Shown: positions 16,727 through 24,985 of the stretch, piece after piece
Layout of the letters: the number at the start of each line of letters is the position of its first letter
Position numbering within the stretch: the stretch's first letter is position 1
Source: DATKQY01 sp035532475
Lineage (GTDB): Bacteria; Actinomycetota; Acidimicrobiia; Acidimicrobiales; Bog-793
Direction: 5' to 3'
Length of the DNA: 28,196 bases
Assembly (NCBI GenBank): GCA_035532475.1
Contig: DATKQY010000074.1
Location: forward strand, 1-28,196
Position numbers and translations under genes: made by a program
The notes under the pieces: generated by a model
Told to the model about the DNA's origin: nothing
Seen by the model: only the letters and a program-made list of their open reading frames with translations
The model's database searches: none

Positions 16727-18408
16727 GTGCCGTCCTCGCCGGTGCGCCCGACCGCGGCGTGGGCGGCACCGCCGACGCCCACGCCGGCCCGCCCCCCGTC
16801 CGCGATGGCGCCTGGCCCGCCGGGCGCGTCCTCGCCGCGGTCGGCGCCCGGCCCGCCAGGGCCCTGGCGCTCGGCGGCGATGCGCCGCGCGCCGGCGACG
16901 GCGGCGAGGATCGCCTGGGCCTTGTTGCGGCACTCCTCGTCCTCGGCGACGGGGTCGCTGTCGGCCACGATCCCCGCGCCCGCCTGCACCGAGGCTCGGC
17001 CGTCGGGGCCGACGACGAGGGTGCGGATGGCGATCGCCGTGTCGAGGTTGCCCGAGAAATCGAGGTAGGCGACGACGCCGGCGTACGGGCCGCGCTTCGT
17101 CGGCTCCAGCTCGTCGATGATCTCCATCGCCCGCACCTTCGGCGCGCCAGAGACCGTGCCGGCCGGCATCGTCGCCCGGAGGACGTCGATCGGCCCCCTG
17201 CCGGCGACGAGCTCGCCGGAGACCTCCGAGGTGAGGTGCATGACGTGGCTGTAGCGCTCGAGGGTCATCAGCTCGTCGACGTTCTCCGTCCCGAACCGCA
17301 CGACCCGCCCGACGTCGTTGCGTGCCAGGTCGACCAGCATGACGTGCTCGGCGAGCTCCTTCGGGTGCTCGACCAGCTCGGCGGCGAGCCGGCGGTCCTC
17401 CTCCTCGCTCGCCCCCCGAGGCCGCGTCCCCGCGATCGGGCGCGAGACGACCCGGCCCTGCTGCAGCTGGACCAACGGCTCCGGCGACGCCCCGACGACC
17501 GACACCCCTCCTTGGCGGAGGAAGAACATGTACGGGCTCGGGTTCACCTGGCGGAGCACGCGGTAGACGTCGAACGGATCGGCCCTGAGCTCCAGGTCGA
17601 AGCGCTGGGAGAGCACGATCTGGAAGGCGTCGCCGGCGCGGATGTACTCCTTGGCGGCCTCGACGGCGTCCTGGTAGCCCCGCGAGCTGAGGACGCGGCG
17701 CACCGAGGCGTCCTCGAGGCGCTCGGCGCGCTCGGGCGGCGCCGTCAGGGGCTCGGCGACCGGTCGTTGCAGATCGCGCCGCAGCGCCGCGAGCCGCTCG
17801 AGCGCCAGCTCGTAGCGCTGCCGCAGGGTGGCCCGGTCCCGCTCGGCGGGGGCGCCCGGGGTGGACGCGGTGCCGTCGGGGTCGAGCACGACGTTGTCCA
17901 CGAGCACGACGCGGCTGCGCCAGTGGTCGAACGCGACGAGCTCGCCGACGACGGAGACCACCGCATCGGGAAGGCCGAGATCGTCGGTCGGCGGCGCTCC
18001 AAGCCGCTCGATCTCGCGGACGACGTCGTAGCCGAGGTAGCCGACGAGCCCGCAGTGCAGCGGCGGCAGCTCGGCGAGCGCCGGTGAACGGTAGGCGTCG
18101 AGCAGCCCCTCGAGGCACGCCAGCACGCCGGCGTCGAGCGGCACCGAGGGCGCCACGGCGCCCTCGACGACGGTCAGCTCACGCCCGCGCGCCGACAGCG
18201 TGGCGACCGGCGAGCGGCCGAGGAAGGAGAAGCGGCTCCAACGCTCGCCGTGCTCGGCCGACTCGAGCAGGAACCCCGGCCCGTCGCCGACGACGGCGCG
18301 GAACGCGCCGACGGGGGTCAGCGTGTCGGCGAGCAGCTCCTCCCACACCGGGACGATGGTGTGGTCGCGGGCGAGCTCGACGAAGCGGTCGAAGCCGGTG
18401 ACGGCCAT
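16723..18408 (-). CDS. trpE: Anthranilate synthase component I
   Basis: TrpE makes anthranilate from chorismate with ammonia supplied by TrpG (not in the window). The feedback-binding LLES motif (47-50) and the following RWSRFSFLG are present, so tryptophan inhibition is expected. Chorismate-site motifs are PIAGTRPRG, HVMLVDLARNDVGRV, PAGTVSGAPKVRAMEI and the C-terminal NKAQAILAAV. The length is 561 residues because the last 50 or so are a Gly/Ala/Pro-rich, probably disordered tail not found in most TrpE proteins. It starts with ATG 10 bases after hisI and overlaps ygfZ, and is separated from trpCFBA by about 10 kb of unrelated genes. Confidence 0.96.
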   Translation of the reverse strand: MAVTGFDRFVELARDHTIVPVWEELLADTLTPVGAFRAVVGDGPGFLLESAEHGERWSRFSFLGRSPVATLSARGRELTVVEGAVAPSVPLDAGVLACLEGLLDAYRSPALAELPPLHCGLVGYLGYDVVREIERLGAPPTDDLGLPDAVVSVVGELVAFDHWRSRVVLVDNVVLDPDGTASTPGAPAERDRATLRQRYELALERLAALRRDLQRPVAEPLTAPPERAERLEDASVRRVLSSRGYQDAVEAAKEYIRAGDAFQIVLSQRFDLELRADPFDVYRVLRQVNPSPYMFFLRQGGVSVVGASPEPLVQLQQGRVVSRPIAGTRPRGASEEEDRRLAAELVEHPKELAEHVMLVDLARNDVGRVVRFGTENVDELMTLERYSHVMHLTSEVSGELVAGRGPIDVLRATMPAGTVSGAPKVRAMEIIDELEPTKRGPYAGVVAYLDFSGNLDTAIAIRTLVVGPDGRASVQAGAGIVADSDPVAEDEECRNKAQAILAAVAGARRIAAERQGPGGPGADRGEDAPGGPGAIADGGRAGVGVGGAAHAAVGRTGEDGT

Positions 18409-18418
18409 CGCGCGGTCC

Positions 18419-18841
18419 CTAGGACGTGCCGAACGAGCGGTGGAAGCACGTCCGCTCGCCGGTGTGGCACGCGCCTCGCCCCTCCTGGACCACCTCGACC
18501 AGCAGCGCGTCGCCGTCGCAGTCGTAGGAGACCGAGCGCACCCACTGGCGGTCGCCCGAGGTCTCCCCCTTGCACCAGTAGTCGCGCCGGCTCCGGCTCC
18601 AGAACCAGGTCCGGCCGCTCGACAGCGTCCGCCGCAGTGCCTCGGCGTCCATGTAGCCGACCATCAGCACCTCGCGGGTCGCCACCTCCTGGACGACGGC
18701 GACGACGAGGCCGTCGGTGTCGAGGCGGACCTCGGCGAGCTGGCCGGGCGACGGGTCGATCGCGATCGGCTCGACCGGGGGCGGCGCCGGTGCGGGCTCG
18801 GGCGTGGCACGGGTCGTCGTCGCCCGGGTGGGCACGCTCAC
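18419..18841 (-). CDS. hisI: Phosphoribosyl-AMP cyclohydrolase
   Basis: HisI opens the purine ring of PR-AMP in the third step of histidine synthesis. The metal-site residues are visible: D107-C108-D109-G-D111 (YDCDGD), C125 and C132 (GACHTGERTCFHR), plus the signature VGYMDAEALRRTL and TWFWSRSRRDYWCKGETSG. It is the stand-alone cyclohydrolase without a HisE domain; hisE must be elsewhere. The 140-residue call includes about 30 N-terminal residues rich in Thr, Pro and Ala, probably disordered; start GTG 18841 overlaps the GroES-like stop as GTGA. Confidence 0.94.
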   Translation of the reverse strand: MSVPTRATTTRATPEPAPAPPPVEPIAIDPSPGQLAEVRLDTDGLVVAVVQEVATREVLMVGYMDAEALRRTLSSGRTWFWSRSRRDYWCKGETSGDRQWVRSVSYDCDGDALLVEVVQEGRGACHTGERTCFHRSFGTS

Positions 18842-19203
18842 AGGTAGAGCCCCGTGCCGCCGTCGAGGCGCTCGGAGGCCATGCCGTGGATGTCCCGCTC
18901 GCGAAGGATCAGGTACGCGTCGCCCTGCACCTCGACCTCGAAGCACTCCTCGGGGTTGAACAGGACCTTGTCCCCCGCCTTGATCGTCCGCACGTGCGGC
19001 CCGACGGCCACGACGTCGGCCCAGACGAGGCGCTTCGCAACCTGCGCGGTCGCGGGGATGAGGATCCCGGCGCGCGAGCGGCGCTCGCCCTCGGCGGGTG
19101 GCACCTGGACGAGCACCCGGTCGTTGAGCATCGTGATCGCTTGCTTGGCGGTGTCTCGGTGCACGTCCTGGCGGCTCGCGTCGTCGCTCGTCACGCCATG
19201 CAC
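18838..19203 (-). CDS. GroES-like co-chaperonin family protein
   Basis: This 121-residue protein contains a Cpn10 fold (about 22-108): MLNDRVLVQVPPAEGERRSR, GILIPATAQ, VVAVGPHVRTIKAGDKVLFN and AYLILRERDIHGM. The position of the mobile loop reads SRAGILIPAT, shorter and different from GroES, and no groEL lies beside it. Such stand-alone paralogues occur in actinobacteria and their function is not established. It starts 60 bases after hisF and overlaps hisI, embedded in the his operon. The GTG start at 19203 leaves a 20-residue N-terminal extension; the true start may be a few codons later. Confidence 0.85.
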   Translation of the reverse strand: MHGVTSDDASRQDVHRDTAKQAITMLNDRVLVQVPPAEGERRSRAGILIPATAQVAKRLVWADVVAVGPHVRTIKAGDKVLFNPEECFEVEVQGDAYLILRERDIHGMASERLDGGTGLYL

Positions 19204-19263
19204 GGTAGTGCGTCCGCGCTCTCGGCCCGGTCCGGGCGGTCCCGCCCACGGCCGTCGGCGCCC

Positions 19264-20034
19264 TCAGGCCCCCGGCGGGCGCACGAGCACGCCGTGGGCC
19301 GCCAGGTGCTCCTTCGCCTCGGCGATCGTGTAGGTCCCGTAGTGGAAGATCGAGGCCGCCAGCACCGCGTCGGCCCCGGCCACGAGCGCGCCCTCGACGA
19401 GGTGGTCGAGGGTGCCGACCCCGCCCGACGCCACGACCGGGACCTTCACGGCGTCGGTGACCGCCCGCAACAGCTCGAGGTCGTAGCCCGACTCCGTCCC
19501 GTCCCGGTCCATCGAGGTGACGAGCAGCTCTCCCGCGCCGCGCCGGGCCGCCTCGGCCGCCCAGCCGAGGGCATCCACCCCCGTGGCCCGGCGCCCACCG
19601 TGGGTGAAGACCTCGAAGCCGTCGCCCCCGGCACGGCGCCGGGCGTCGATCGCGACGACGACGCACTGGCTGCCGAAGGTCTCGGCGATCTCGCCGACGA
19701 GCCCCGGGCGGGCGAGCGCTGCCGAGTTGACGGCCACCTTGTCGGCGCCGGCGCGCAGCAGCGCCCGGGCGTCCTCCATGCTGCGCACGCCGCCGCCGAC
19801 CGTGAGCGGGATGAACACCTCGTCCGCGGTGCGCGCCACGACCTCGACCATCGTCTCGCGGTCGTCGCTCGAGGCGGTGATGTCGAGGAAGACGAGCTCG
19901 TCGGCGCCCTCCGCGTCGTAGCGGCGGGCGAGGGCGACCGGATCGCCCGCGTCCCTGAGCGACACGAAGTGCACGCCCTTCACGACGCGACCCGCGTCGA
20001 CGTCCAGACAGGGGATGACCCGCACCGTGCGCAC
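19264..20034 (-). CDS. hisF: Imidazole glycerol phosphate synthase subunit HisF
   Basis: HisF is the cyclase barrel that uses ammonia channelled from HisH to make imidazole glycerol phosphate and AICAR from PRFAR. The catalytic aspartates D11 (IPCLDVD) and D130 (VVAIDARR) are in their canonical places, and the phosphate motifs TVGGGVRS, VNSAAL and ASGGVGTLDHL follow. The 256-residue length is standard. The GTG start lies 66 bases after hisA, a GC-rich gap with several GCCGGC repeats. Confidence 0.97.
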   Translation of the reverse strand: MRTVRVIPCLDVDAGRVVKGVHFVSLRDAGDPVALARRYDAEGADELVFLDITASSDDRETMVEVVARTADEVFIPLTVGGGVRSMEDARALLRAGADKVAVNSAALARPGLVGEIAETFGSQCVVVAIDARRRAGGDGFEVFTHGGRRATGVDALGWAAEAARRGAGELLVTSMDRDGTESGYDLELLRAVTDAVKVPVVASGGVGTLDHLVEGALVAGADAVLAASIFHYGTYTIAEAKEHLAAHGVLVRPPGA

Positions 20035-20100
20035 GCCGGACCTACCTGGCCGGCGCGAGCCGGCGCGCCCGGCCGCGCGGCGTGGCGACGCGCCCCGCGC

Positions 20101-20904
20101 TCACCGGGCGCACGCCGCCATCGCCTCCTCGAGGGAGAGGACCCCCGACAGCAGCGCCCGGCCGACGATGGCGCCGGCGAGCCGCCTGCCCTCGATCTCC
20201 AAGGCGGCGAGCGCCCGCAGGTCGTCGGCTCCGCCGATCCCGCCCGAGGCGACGATCGGCAGGCTGCTCGACCCGAGCACGAGCTCGTAGCCGGGAAGGT
20301 CGGGGCCTTCGAGCGTCCCGTCGCGGTCGATGTCGGTGACGATCACCGCGCCGAGCGGCGCGTCCTCGAGCTGCGCGAGCGCGGCGGTGAGCTCGATCCC
20401 GCTCCCCTCCTTCCAGCCGCGCAGCGCCACCTCACGGCGCTGGCGGCGGCTCCCCCGGCCGACCGGGGCACGGCGGTGGTCGAGGCCGAGCACGACCCGT
20501 CCCGGGTAGCGCTCGGCGAGGCGGCGCGCCACCTCGGGCTCCTCGACCGCCACCGTGCCGAGCACGACCCGTGAGACGCCCGCCTCGAGCGCCTCGGCGG
20601 CGGACGCGGCGTCACGGATGCCGCCGCCGAGCTGGACCGGGATCGGCAAGGCGTCGACGATGCGCAGCACGACGTCGCGGTTGACGGGCTCGCCGGTGCG
20701 GGCGGCGTCCAGGTCGACCACGTGCAGCGAGGTCGCCCCGGCGTCGCGGTACGCCTCCGCCTGCTCGACCGGGTCGCCGTAGACGGTCTCGGCGGCGAAG
20801 TCGCCGCGGAGCAGCCGCACGCAGCGGCCGCCGCGGAGATCAAGCGCGGGGACGCACTCCATCGCGGGCAGCGCCGGGATGGTGAAGGCGAGCGGCCCGG
20901 TCAT
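20101..20904 (-). CDS. hisA: ProFAR isomerase HisA
   Basis: HisA isomerises ProFAR to PRFAR. Both catalytic aspartates are visible, D22 (ALDLRGGRCVRLLRG) here serving as general base and D142 (VLGLDHR), with the later TDIDRDGTLEGPD. W164 in ALRGWKEGSG is shared with HisA and PriA. Between D142 and W164 there is a long basic insertion (RRAPVGRGSRRQRREVALRG) longer than usual. Because trpF is present in the window, a bifunctional PriA role is not required. The ATG overlaps hisH as ATGA; about 14 residues precede the usual start of the barrel. Confidence 0.95.
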   Translation of the reverse strand: MTGPLAFTIPALPAMECVPALDLRGGRCVRLLRGDFAAETVYGDPVEQAEAYRDAGATSLHVVDLDAARTGEPVNRDVVLRIVDALPIPVQLGGGIRDAASAAEALEAGVSRVVLGTVAVEEPEVARRLAERYPGRVVLGLDHRRAPVGRGSRRQRREVALRGWKEGSGIELTAALAQLEDAPLGAVIVTDIDRDGTLEGPDLPGYELVLGSSSLPIVASGGIGGADDLRALAALEIEGRRLAGAIVGRALLSGVLSLEEAMAACAR

Positions 20905-21557
20905 CTGCCCCGGACCCTCGACGACCCGAGCCGTTGCCCGGCGACGTCGCAGACCGCCACGAAGTTGCGCAGCAGGTGCAGCCCCGCGAGGCCCGACTTC
21001 TCCGGGTGGAACTGCGTCCCGAAGAGCCGGTCGCGCTCGATCGCGGCGATGACAGTCCCGCCGTACTCGCAGGTCGCGGTGACGCAGTCACGCGCCGCCG
21101 CGCGGGGGACGGGGGCGTAGGAGTGCACGAAGTAGAACCAGGGCGAGCGGGCGAGGCCGGCGAGCAGCGAGGAGGCGTGCCCGACGCGCTCGAGCACGTT
21201 CCACTGCATCTGCGGGAGCTTCACGCCGCCGCCGAGGCGCTCCACGCTGCCCTCGAGCACACCGAGGCCCGGCACGCCCGGGCTCTCCTCGGCATCTTCG
21301 AACAGGAGCTGGAAGCCGACACAGACGCCGAGGAACGGCACCTCGGACTCGATTGCCGCCAGCGCGACCGCGTCGAGGCCGCTCGCGCGAAGCGCCTCGG
21401 CGCAGGCGCCGAAGGCGCCGACGCCCGGCAGCACCACGCCGGCGGCCCCTTCCGCCTGCTCGGCGGAGGTGACGAGGCGCGCGTCCGCTCCGAGGTGCTC
21501 GAGCGCCTTCTCGGCCGAGCGCAGGTTGCCGATTCCGTAGTCGAGGACCGCGATCAC
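20901..21557 (-). CDS. hisH: Imidazole glycerol phosphate synthase glutaminase subunit HisH
   Basis: HisH hydrolyses glutamine and feeds ammonia to HisF. The class I glutaminase triad is C79 (FLGVCVGFQLLFE), H184 and E186 (GTQFHPEKSG). The N-terminal VLDYGIGNLRS signature is exact. The nucleophile region reads GVCVGFQ in place of the more common GICLGMQ, a conservative difference. The length of 218 residues is slightly long. It starts at GTG 21557, 4 bases after the hisB stop, and overlaps hisA by 4 bases. Confidence 0.96.
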   Translation of the reverse strand: MIAVLDYGIGNLRSAEKALEHLGADARLVTSAEQAEGAAGVVLPGVGAFGACAEALRASGLDAVALAAIESEVPFLGVCVGFQLLFEDAEESPGVPGLGVLEGSVERLGGGVKLPQMQWNVLERVGHASSLLAGLARSPWFYFVHSYAPVPRAAARDCVTATCEYGGTVIAAIERDRLFGTQFHPEKSGLAGLHLLRNFVAVCDVAGQRLGSSRVRGR

Positions 21558-21561
21558 GCGC

Positions 21562-22224
21562 CTAGAGCACCCCCTTGGTCGAGGGGATCGCGCTGCCCTC
21601 GACGCGCAGCGCGTCGCGCAGCGCCCGCGCGACCGCCTTGAAGGAGGCTTCGACCACGTGGTGGGTGTTCCTGCCGTAGCGCAGCCCGAGGTGGAGGGTC
21701 ATCCCCGCCGAGGTGACGAACGCGCGCCAGAACTCCTCGGCCAGCTGTGGCTCGAAGCCCGGCGTCCCGAGCGGCGACGCGTCCGGCGCCAGCGCGACGT
21801 CGTAGCGGAGGAACGGACGGCCGGACAGGTCGAGCGCCACGTCCACGAGCGCCTCGTCGAGGGGCACCGAGACCGAGGCGAACCGCCGGACCCCCGCCTT
21901 GTCGCCGAGGGCCGCGGCGAACGCCTCGCCGAGCGTGATCCCCGTGTCCTCCACGCTGTGGTGGGCGTCCACCTTGAGGTCACCGACCGTGCGCACCACC
22001 AGGTCCAGCCCGCCGTGGCGGCCGAGCTGGCCGAGCATGTGGTCGAAGAAGGGCAGACCAGTCGCGATCTCAGTCTGGCCGGTCCCGTCGAGGTCGACGA
22101 CGACGAGCACGTCGCTCTCCTTCGTCGTCCGGCGGCGCTCGGCGCGGCGGGCGGCCGCGCCCGGCGCGCCGTCCCCCGGGGCGGGCGGCGACGGGGCCGG
22201 CGTCGTCGAGATGGCGTCGTCCAT
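21562..22224 (-). CDS. hisB: Imidazoleglycerol-phosphate dehydratase
   Basis: HisB dehydrates imidazole glycerol phosphate. The two manganese-binding histidine motifs are present (DAHHSVEDTGITLGEA and YGRNTHHVVEASFKA), along with TGLPFFDHMLGQLGRHGG. It is the single-domain form without a histidinol phosphatase. The ATG at 22224 gives 220 residues with about 28 disordered Pro/Ala-rich residues before the domain. The 65-base gap to hisC contains GC-rich inverted repeats and a CAGGCT sequence 7 bases before the ATG, so an internal promoter is possible. Confidence 0.95.
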   Translation of the reverse strand: MDDAISTTPAPSPPAPGDGAPGAAARRAERRRTTKESDVLVVVDLDGTGQTEIATGLPFFDHMLGQLGRHGGLDLVVRTVGDLKVDAHHSVEDTGITLGEAFAAALGDKAGVRRFASVSVPLDEALVDVALDLSGRPFLRYDVALAPDASPLGTPGFEPQLAEEFWRAFVTSAGMTLHLGLRYGRNTHHVVEASFKAVARALRDALRVEGSAIPSTKGVL

Positions 22225-22289
22225 GCTCCCTAGCCTGGCACGCGGCGGGCGCCGCCTCGCGAACCCGGCGCGCGCGGCGGCCCGGCCAG

Positions 22290-23408
22290 TCAGCCGAGCG
22301 CGGCGCGCATCGCCGCCAAGAAGGCGTCGTTCTCGGCCCGCGTCCCGACCGTGACGCGAAGGCAGCCCTCGAGACGTGGCCATGACGACACGTCGCGTAC
22401 GAGCACGGACTGCTCGACGAGCGCCTTCCAGACCTCGACGGCGTCGCGGCGGACGGTGCGGAAGAGCACGAAGTTGGCGTCCGACGGCACCACCTCGGTC
22501 CCGAGGTCGCCGAGCGCCGCGACGAGCCGTCCCCGCTCCTCGACCAGGCGGGCGACGCGCTCGTGCATCTCCCCGACGAAGCGCAACGCGACCACGCCCG
22601 CCGCCTGCTTCGCCGCGTCCAGGTGGTACGGGAGGGTCACGCGGAACATCGCCTCGACGACCTCCGGCGAGGCGAGCGCGTAGCCGAGGCGCAGCGCGGC
22701 GAGCGACCACGTCTTCGAGAACGTGCGGATCACGACGAGGTGCGGGTTCTCCCCGAGCAGCTCGAGCGCGGAGCGCGGGGCGAACTGGCCGTACGCCTCG
22801 TCGACGACGACCAGGCCCGGCGCCCGCCGCAGCACGAGCTCGATCAACGGTCTCGGTTCGAGGCGCGCGGTCGGATTGTTCGGGGAGCAGAGGAAGGTCA
22901 CGACGGGGTTGCCGGGACCGCTGCGCCCCGCCTCGGCGAGCACGCGCTCGAGCTCGGCCTCATCGACGAGGTACTGCTCGTCGCGCTCGCCGGCGACCAC
23001 CGCCGTGCCGGTCACCCGGGCGATGTGGGAGTGCAGCGCGTAGGTCGGCTCGAACAGCGCCACCGAGCGCCCCGGGCCGCCGTAGGCGAGGAGCAGCGAC
23101 TGGATCACCTCGTTCGAGCCGTTGGCGCAGTAGACCTGCTCGGCGGTCACGCCGTGGAGCTCGGCGATCGCCCGCCGCAGCGCGGAGGCCGCCCGGTCGG
23201 GGTAGCGGTTGAACGCGATGCGACCGAGCTCCTCCTCGAGCGCCCGCAGGAACGCCGGGGGCGGCGGCTCCGGCGCCTCGTTCGTGTTCAGGCGCACGCC
23301 GACGTCGAGCTGGGGCGAGTGGTAGCCCGCTATCAGGACGACGTCGGGTCGGGGCTCGACGTGGCGACGTTCCCCGGGGGGCGGCGCCGCCGGGAGCGGC
23401 CCGCTCAC
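22290..23408 (-). CDS. hisC: Histidinol-phosphate aminotransferase
   Basis: HisC is a fold type I PLP enzyme transferring an amino group between glutamate and imidazole acetol phosphate. The Schiff-base lysine is K232 in RTFSKTWSLAALRLGY; NGSNE (96-100), CSPNNPT (174-180) and VVDEAYGQF are the other cofactor and substrate motifs. The length is 372 residues. GTG 23408 overlaps the hisD stop as GTGA. The protein begins with about 20 Pro-rich residues. Confidence 0.96.
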   Translation of the reverse strand: MSGPLPAAPPPGERRHVEPRPDVVLIAGYHSPQLDVGVRLNTNEAPEPPPPAFLRALEEELGRIAFNRYPDRAASALRRAIAELHGVTAEQVYCANGSNEVIQSLLLAYGGPGRSVALFEPTYALHSHIARVTGTAVVAGERDEQYLVDEAELERVLAEAGRSGPGNPVVTFLCSPNNPTARLEPRPLIELVLRRAPGLVVVDEAYGQFAPRSALELLGENPHLVVIRTFSKTWSLAALRLGYALASPEVVEAMFRVTLPYHLDAAKQAAGVVALRFVGEMHERVARLVEERGRLVAALGDLGTEVVPSDANFVLFRTVRRDAVEVWKALVEQSVLVRDVSSWPRLEGCLRVTVGTRAENDAFLAAMRAALG

Positions 23409-24709
23409 GTCGCGCTCCAGGTCGACTCGCCGATGCGCATCAGCACCGACTCGGCGTGGGCCGGGAGCCCTTCGGCCTCGGCGATGGCCGCCACGTCGTG
23501 GGCGACGCGCCGGATCCCGCGCTCGTCGACGCCGATCGCGTGGACACGCCGCACGAAGTCCTCCACGCCGAGCACGCTCGAGAACCGCGCCGTCCCGAAC
23601 GTCGGCAGCACGTGGCTCGGCCCGGCGATGTAGTCCCCGACCGAGGCCGGCGCGAGCGGCCCGAGGAAGACGGCGCCGGCGTGGCGGACGAGCGGCAGGA
23701 GCGCCGTCTCGGCGTCGTCGGTGAGCAGCTCCAGGTGCTCGGGCGCGATCGCGTTCGCGACGCGCATCGCCTGGGCCGGGCCGTCGACGATCACGGCGTA
23801 GCCGCCGCCTTCGAGCGTCGACTCGGTCTCCTCCCGCCGCGGCGACGCCGCGACGATGCGGCCGACCGCCTCGCTGACCGCCCGCGCCTTCTCCTCGGAC
23901 CAGGTGACGAGCCAGGCGAGCCCGTCCGGACCGTGCTCGGCCTGGACCACGACGTCGACCGCCGCCCACGCCGTCGGCGTCTCGGCGTCGGCGATCACGA
24001 CGACCTCGGACGGCCCGGCGAACGCTGCCGGGACCCCGACGACGCCGCGGACCTCCCGCTGGGCGATGGAGACCCACTTGCTGCCCGGCCCGACGATGAC
24101 GTCGACCTTCGGCACGGACTCCGTCCCGTAGGCCATCGCCGCGATCGCCTGCGCGCCGCCGATCCGGTACACCTCGTCGACGCCGGCGATGCAGGCCGCG
24201 GCGAGAATCTCCACCGGCAGCTCGCCGTCCGCTCCGGGGGGGACGCAGCACGCCACGGCGTCGACGCCGGCGACACGCGCCGGCACCGCGGTCATGAGGA
24301 CGCTCGAGGGGTACTTGGCGCGTCCGCCTGGCGCGTAGACGCCGGCGCGCTCCACCGGAAGGACGAGGTGCGTGACGGAGATGCCGTCGCGTTCGTAGCG
24401 CGCCGGCGGGGACGCACGGTGGGCATGGAAGGACGCGATGGCCTCCCGCGCCGCCTCGAGCGCCCGCCGCAGGTCGCCGGGCAGCTTCGAGGGTGCCGCC
24501 TGCACCTGCGAGTCGGGCACGCGCAGGTCGCCGAGCTCGACGCCGTCGAAGCGGCGCGTCAGCTCCCGCACTGCCGCGTCGCCACGCCCACGTACGTCGG
24601 CGAGGATCGAGCGGACCTGCTCGACCGGCCCCTCTGCGCCGAGATCGGGCCGGGGGAGGTCGAGCGGCGCGTCGGCCGGCAGCCCGCGCAGGTCGAGGAT
24701 CCGGAGCAC
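23405..24709 (-). CDS. hisD: Histidinol dehydrogenase
   Basis: HisD oxidises histidinol to histidine in two NAD-dependent steps. Zinc-site residues Q256 and H259 (VVQAEHGPDG), D359 (VGDYIAGPSH) and a late His (HAESVLMRIGES) are present; the E324/H325 catalytic pair is in IAPEHLELL. The length of 434 residues is normal. It is the first gene of the his operon and starts at GTG 24709, 6 bases after a TACGCT box, so the transcript is probably leaderless. It diverges from a small plus-strand gene 84 bases away. Confidence 0.97.
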   Translation of the reverse strand: MLRILDLRGLPADAPLDLPRPDLGAEGPVEQVRSILADVRGRGDAAVRELTRRFDGVELGDLRVPDSQVQAAPSKLPGDLRRALEAAREAIASFHAHRASPPARYERDGISVTHLVLPVERAGVYAPGGRAKYPSSVLMTAVPARVAGVDAVACCVPPGADGELPVEILAAACIAGVDEVYRIGGAQAIAAMAYGTESVPKVDVIVGPGSKWVSIAQREVRGVVGVPAAFAGPSEVVVIADAETPTAWAAVDVVVQAEHGPDGLAWLVTWSEEKARAVSEAVGRIVAASPRREETESTLEGGGYAVIVDGPAQAMRVANAIAPEHLELLTDDAETALLPLVRHAGAVFLGPLAPASVGDYIAGPSHVLPTFGTARFSSVLGVEDFVRRVHAIGVDERGIRRVAHDVAAIAEAEGLPAHAESVLMRIGESTWSAT

Positions 24710-24715
24710 CGGCGC

Positions 24716-24721
24716 AGCGTA
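24716..24721 (-). promoter_or_regulatory. -10 box for the his operon, leaderless
   Basis: TACGCT on the minus strand ends 6 bases before the hisD GTG, the same geometry as trpC and mshD. No ribosome site lies between. No convincing -35 box is seen at the expected spacing. Confidence 0.55.
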
Positions 24722-24793
24722 GCGAAGCGGTCGAGCGGACCGAGACGGCCTTCGGGCGCGCGCCCGGCGCGCCGCGTCGGCAAGGATGGGCCG

Positions 24794-24985
24794 ATGGCCG
24801 CCGACCGTTCAGAGATCTCCTCCATCTCGTCGCTCCTCACCCAGCTCACGACGCGCGTCGTCGCGATGGGCGAGGCGGCCGCCGCGGGGCGCGACGACGC
24901 GCTTGCTTCGGAGCTGTTCGGGGTGGAGCGTTCGCTCGACGGCGCGCGGCGACGGCTGGAGCGCCTCCTCGCGCCCGGTCGCTAG
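24794..24985 (+). CDS. Small helical protein, unknown
   Basis: This 63-residue ORF has gene-like codon use and an AAGGA site 7-8 bases before its ATG. The sequence is predicted almost entirely helical (SEISSISSLLTQLTTRVVAM, then SELFGVERSLDGARRRLERL), suggesting a helical hairpin or coiled-coil pair. No membrane segment, cysteine or catalytic motif is seen. Its stop TAG overlaps the oppositely oriented nth stop within a CTAG palindrome. It diverges from hisD. I do not recognise a function; it looks like one of the short conserved actinobacterial proteins. Confidence 0.6.
   Translation: MAADRSEISSISSLLTQLTTRVVAMGEAAAAGRDDALASELFGVERSLDGARRRLERLLAPGR

Noticed and set aside
19234..19247. GGGCGG-TC-CCGCCC hairpin between hisF and the GroES-like gene as a terminator
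   Set aside because: It is short, lacks a T-tract, and lies within an apparent operon; such GC repeats are common by chance in this composition.
20101..20904. Calling hisA the bifunctional priA
   Set aside because: An intact trpF is present in the same window, so a dual role is not needed; the shared Trp alone does not prove it.
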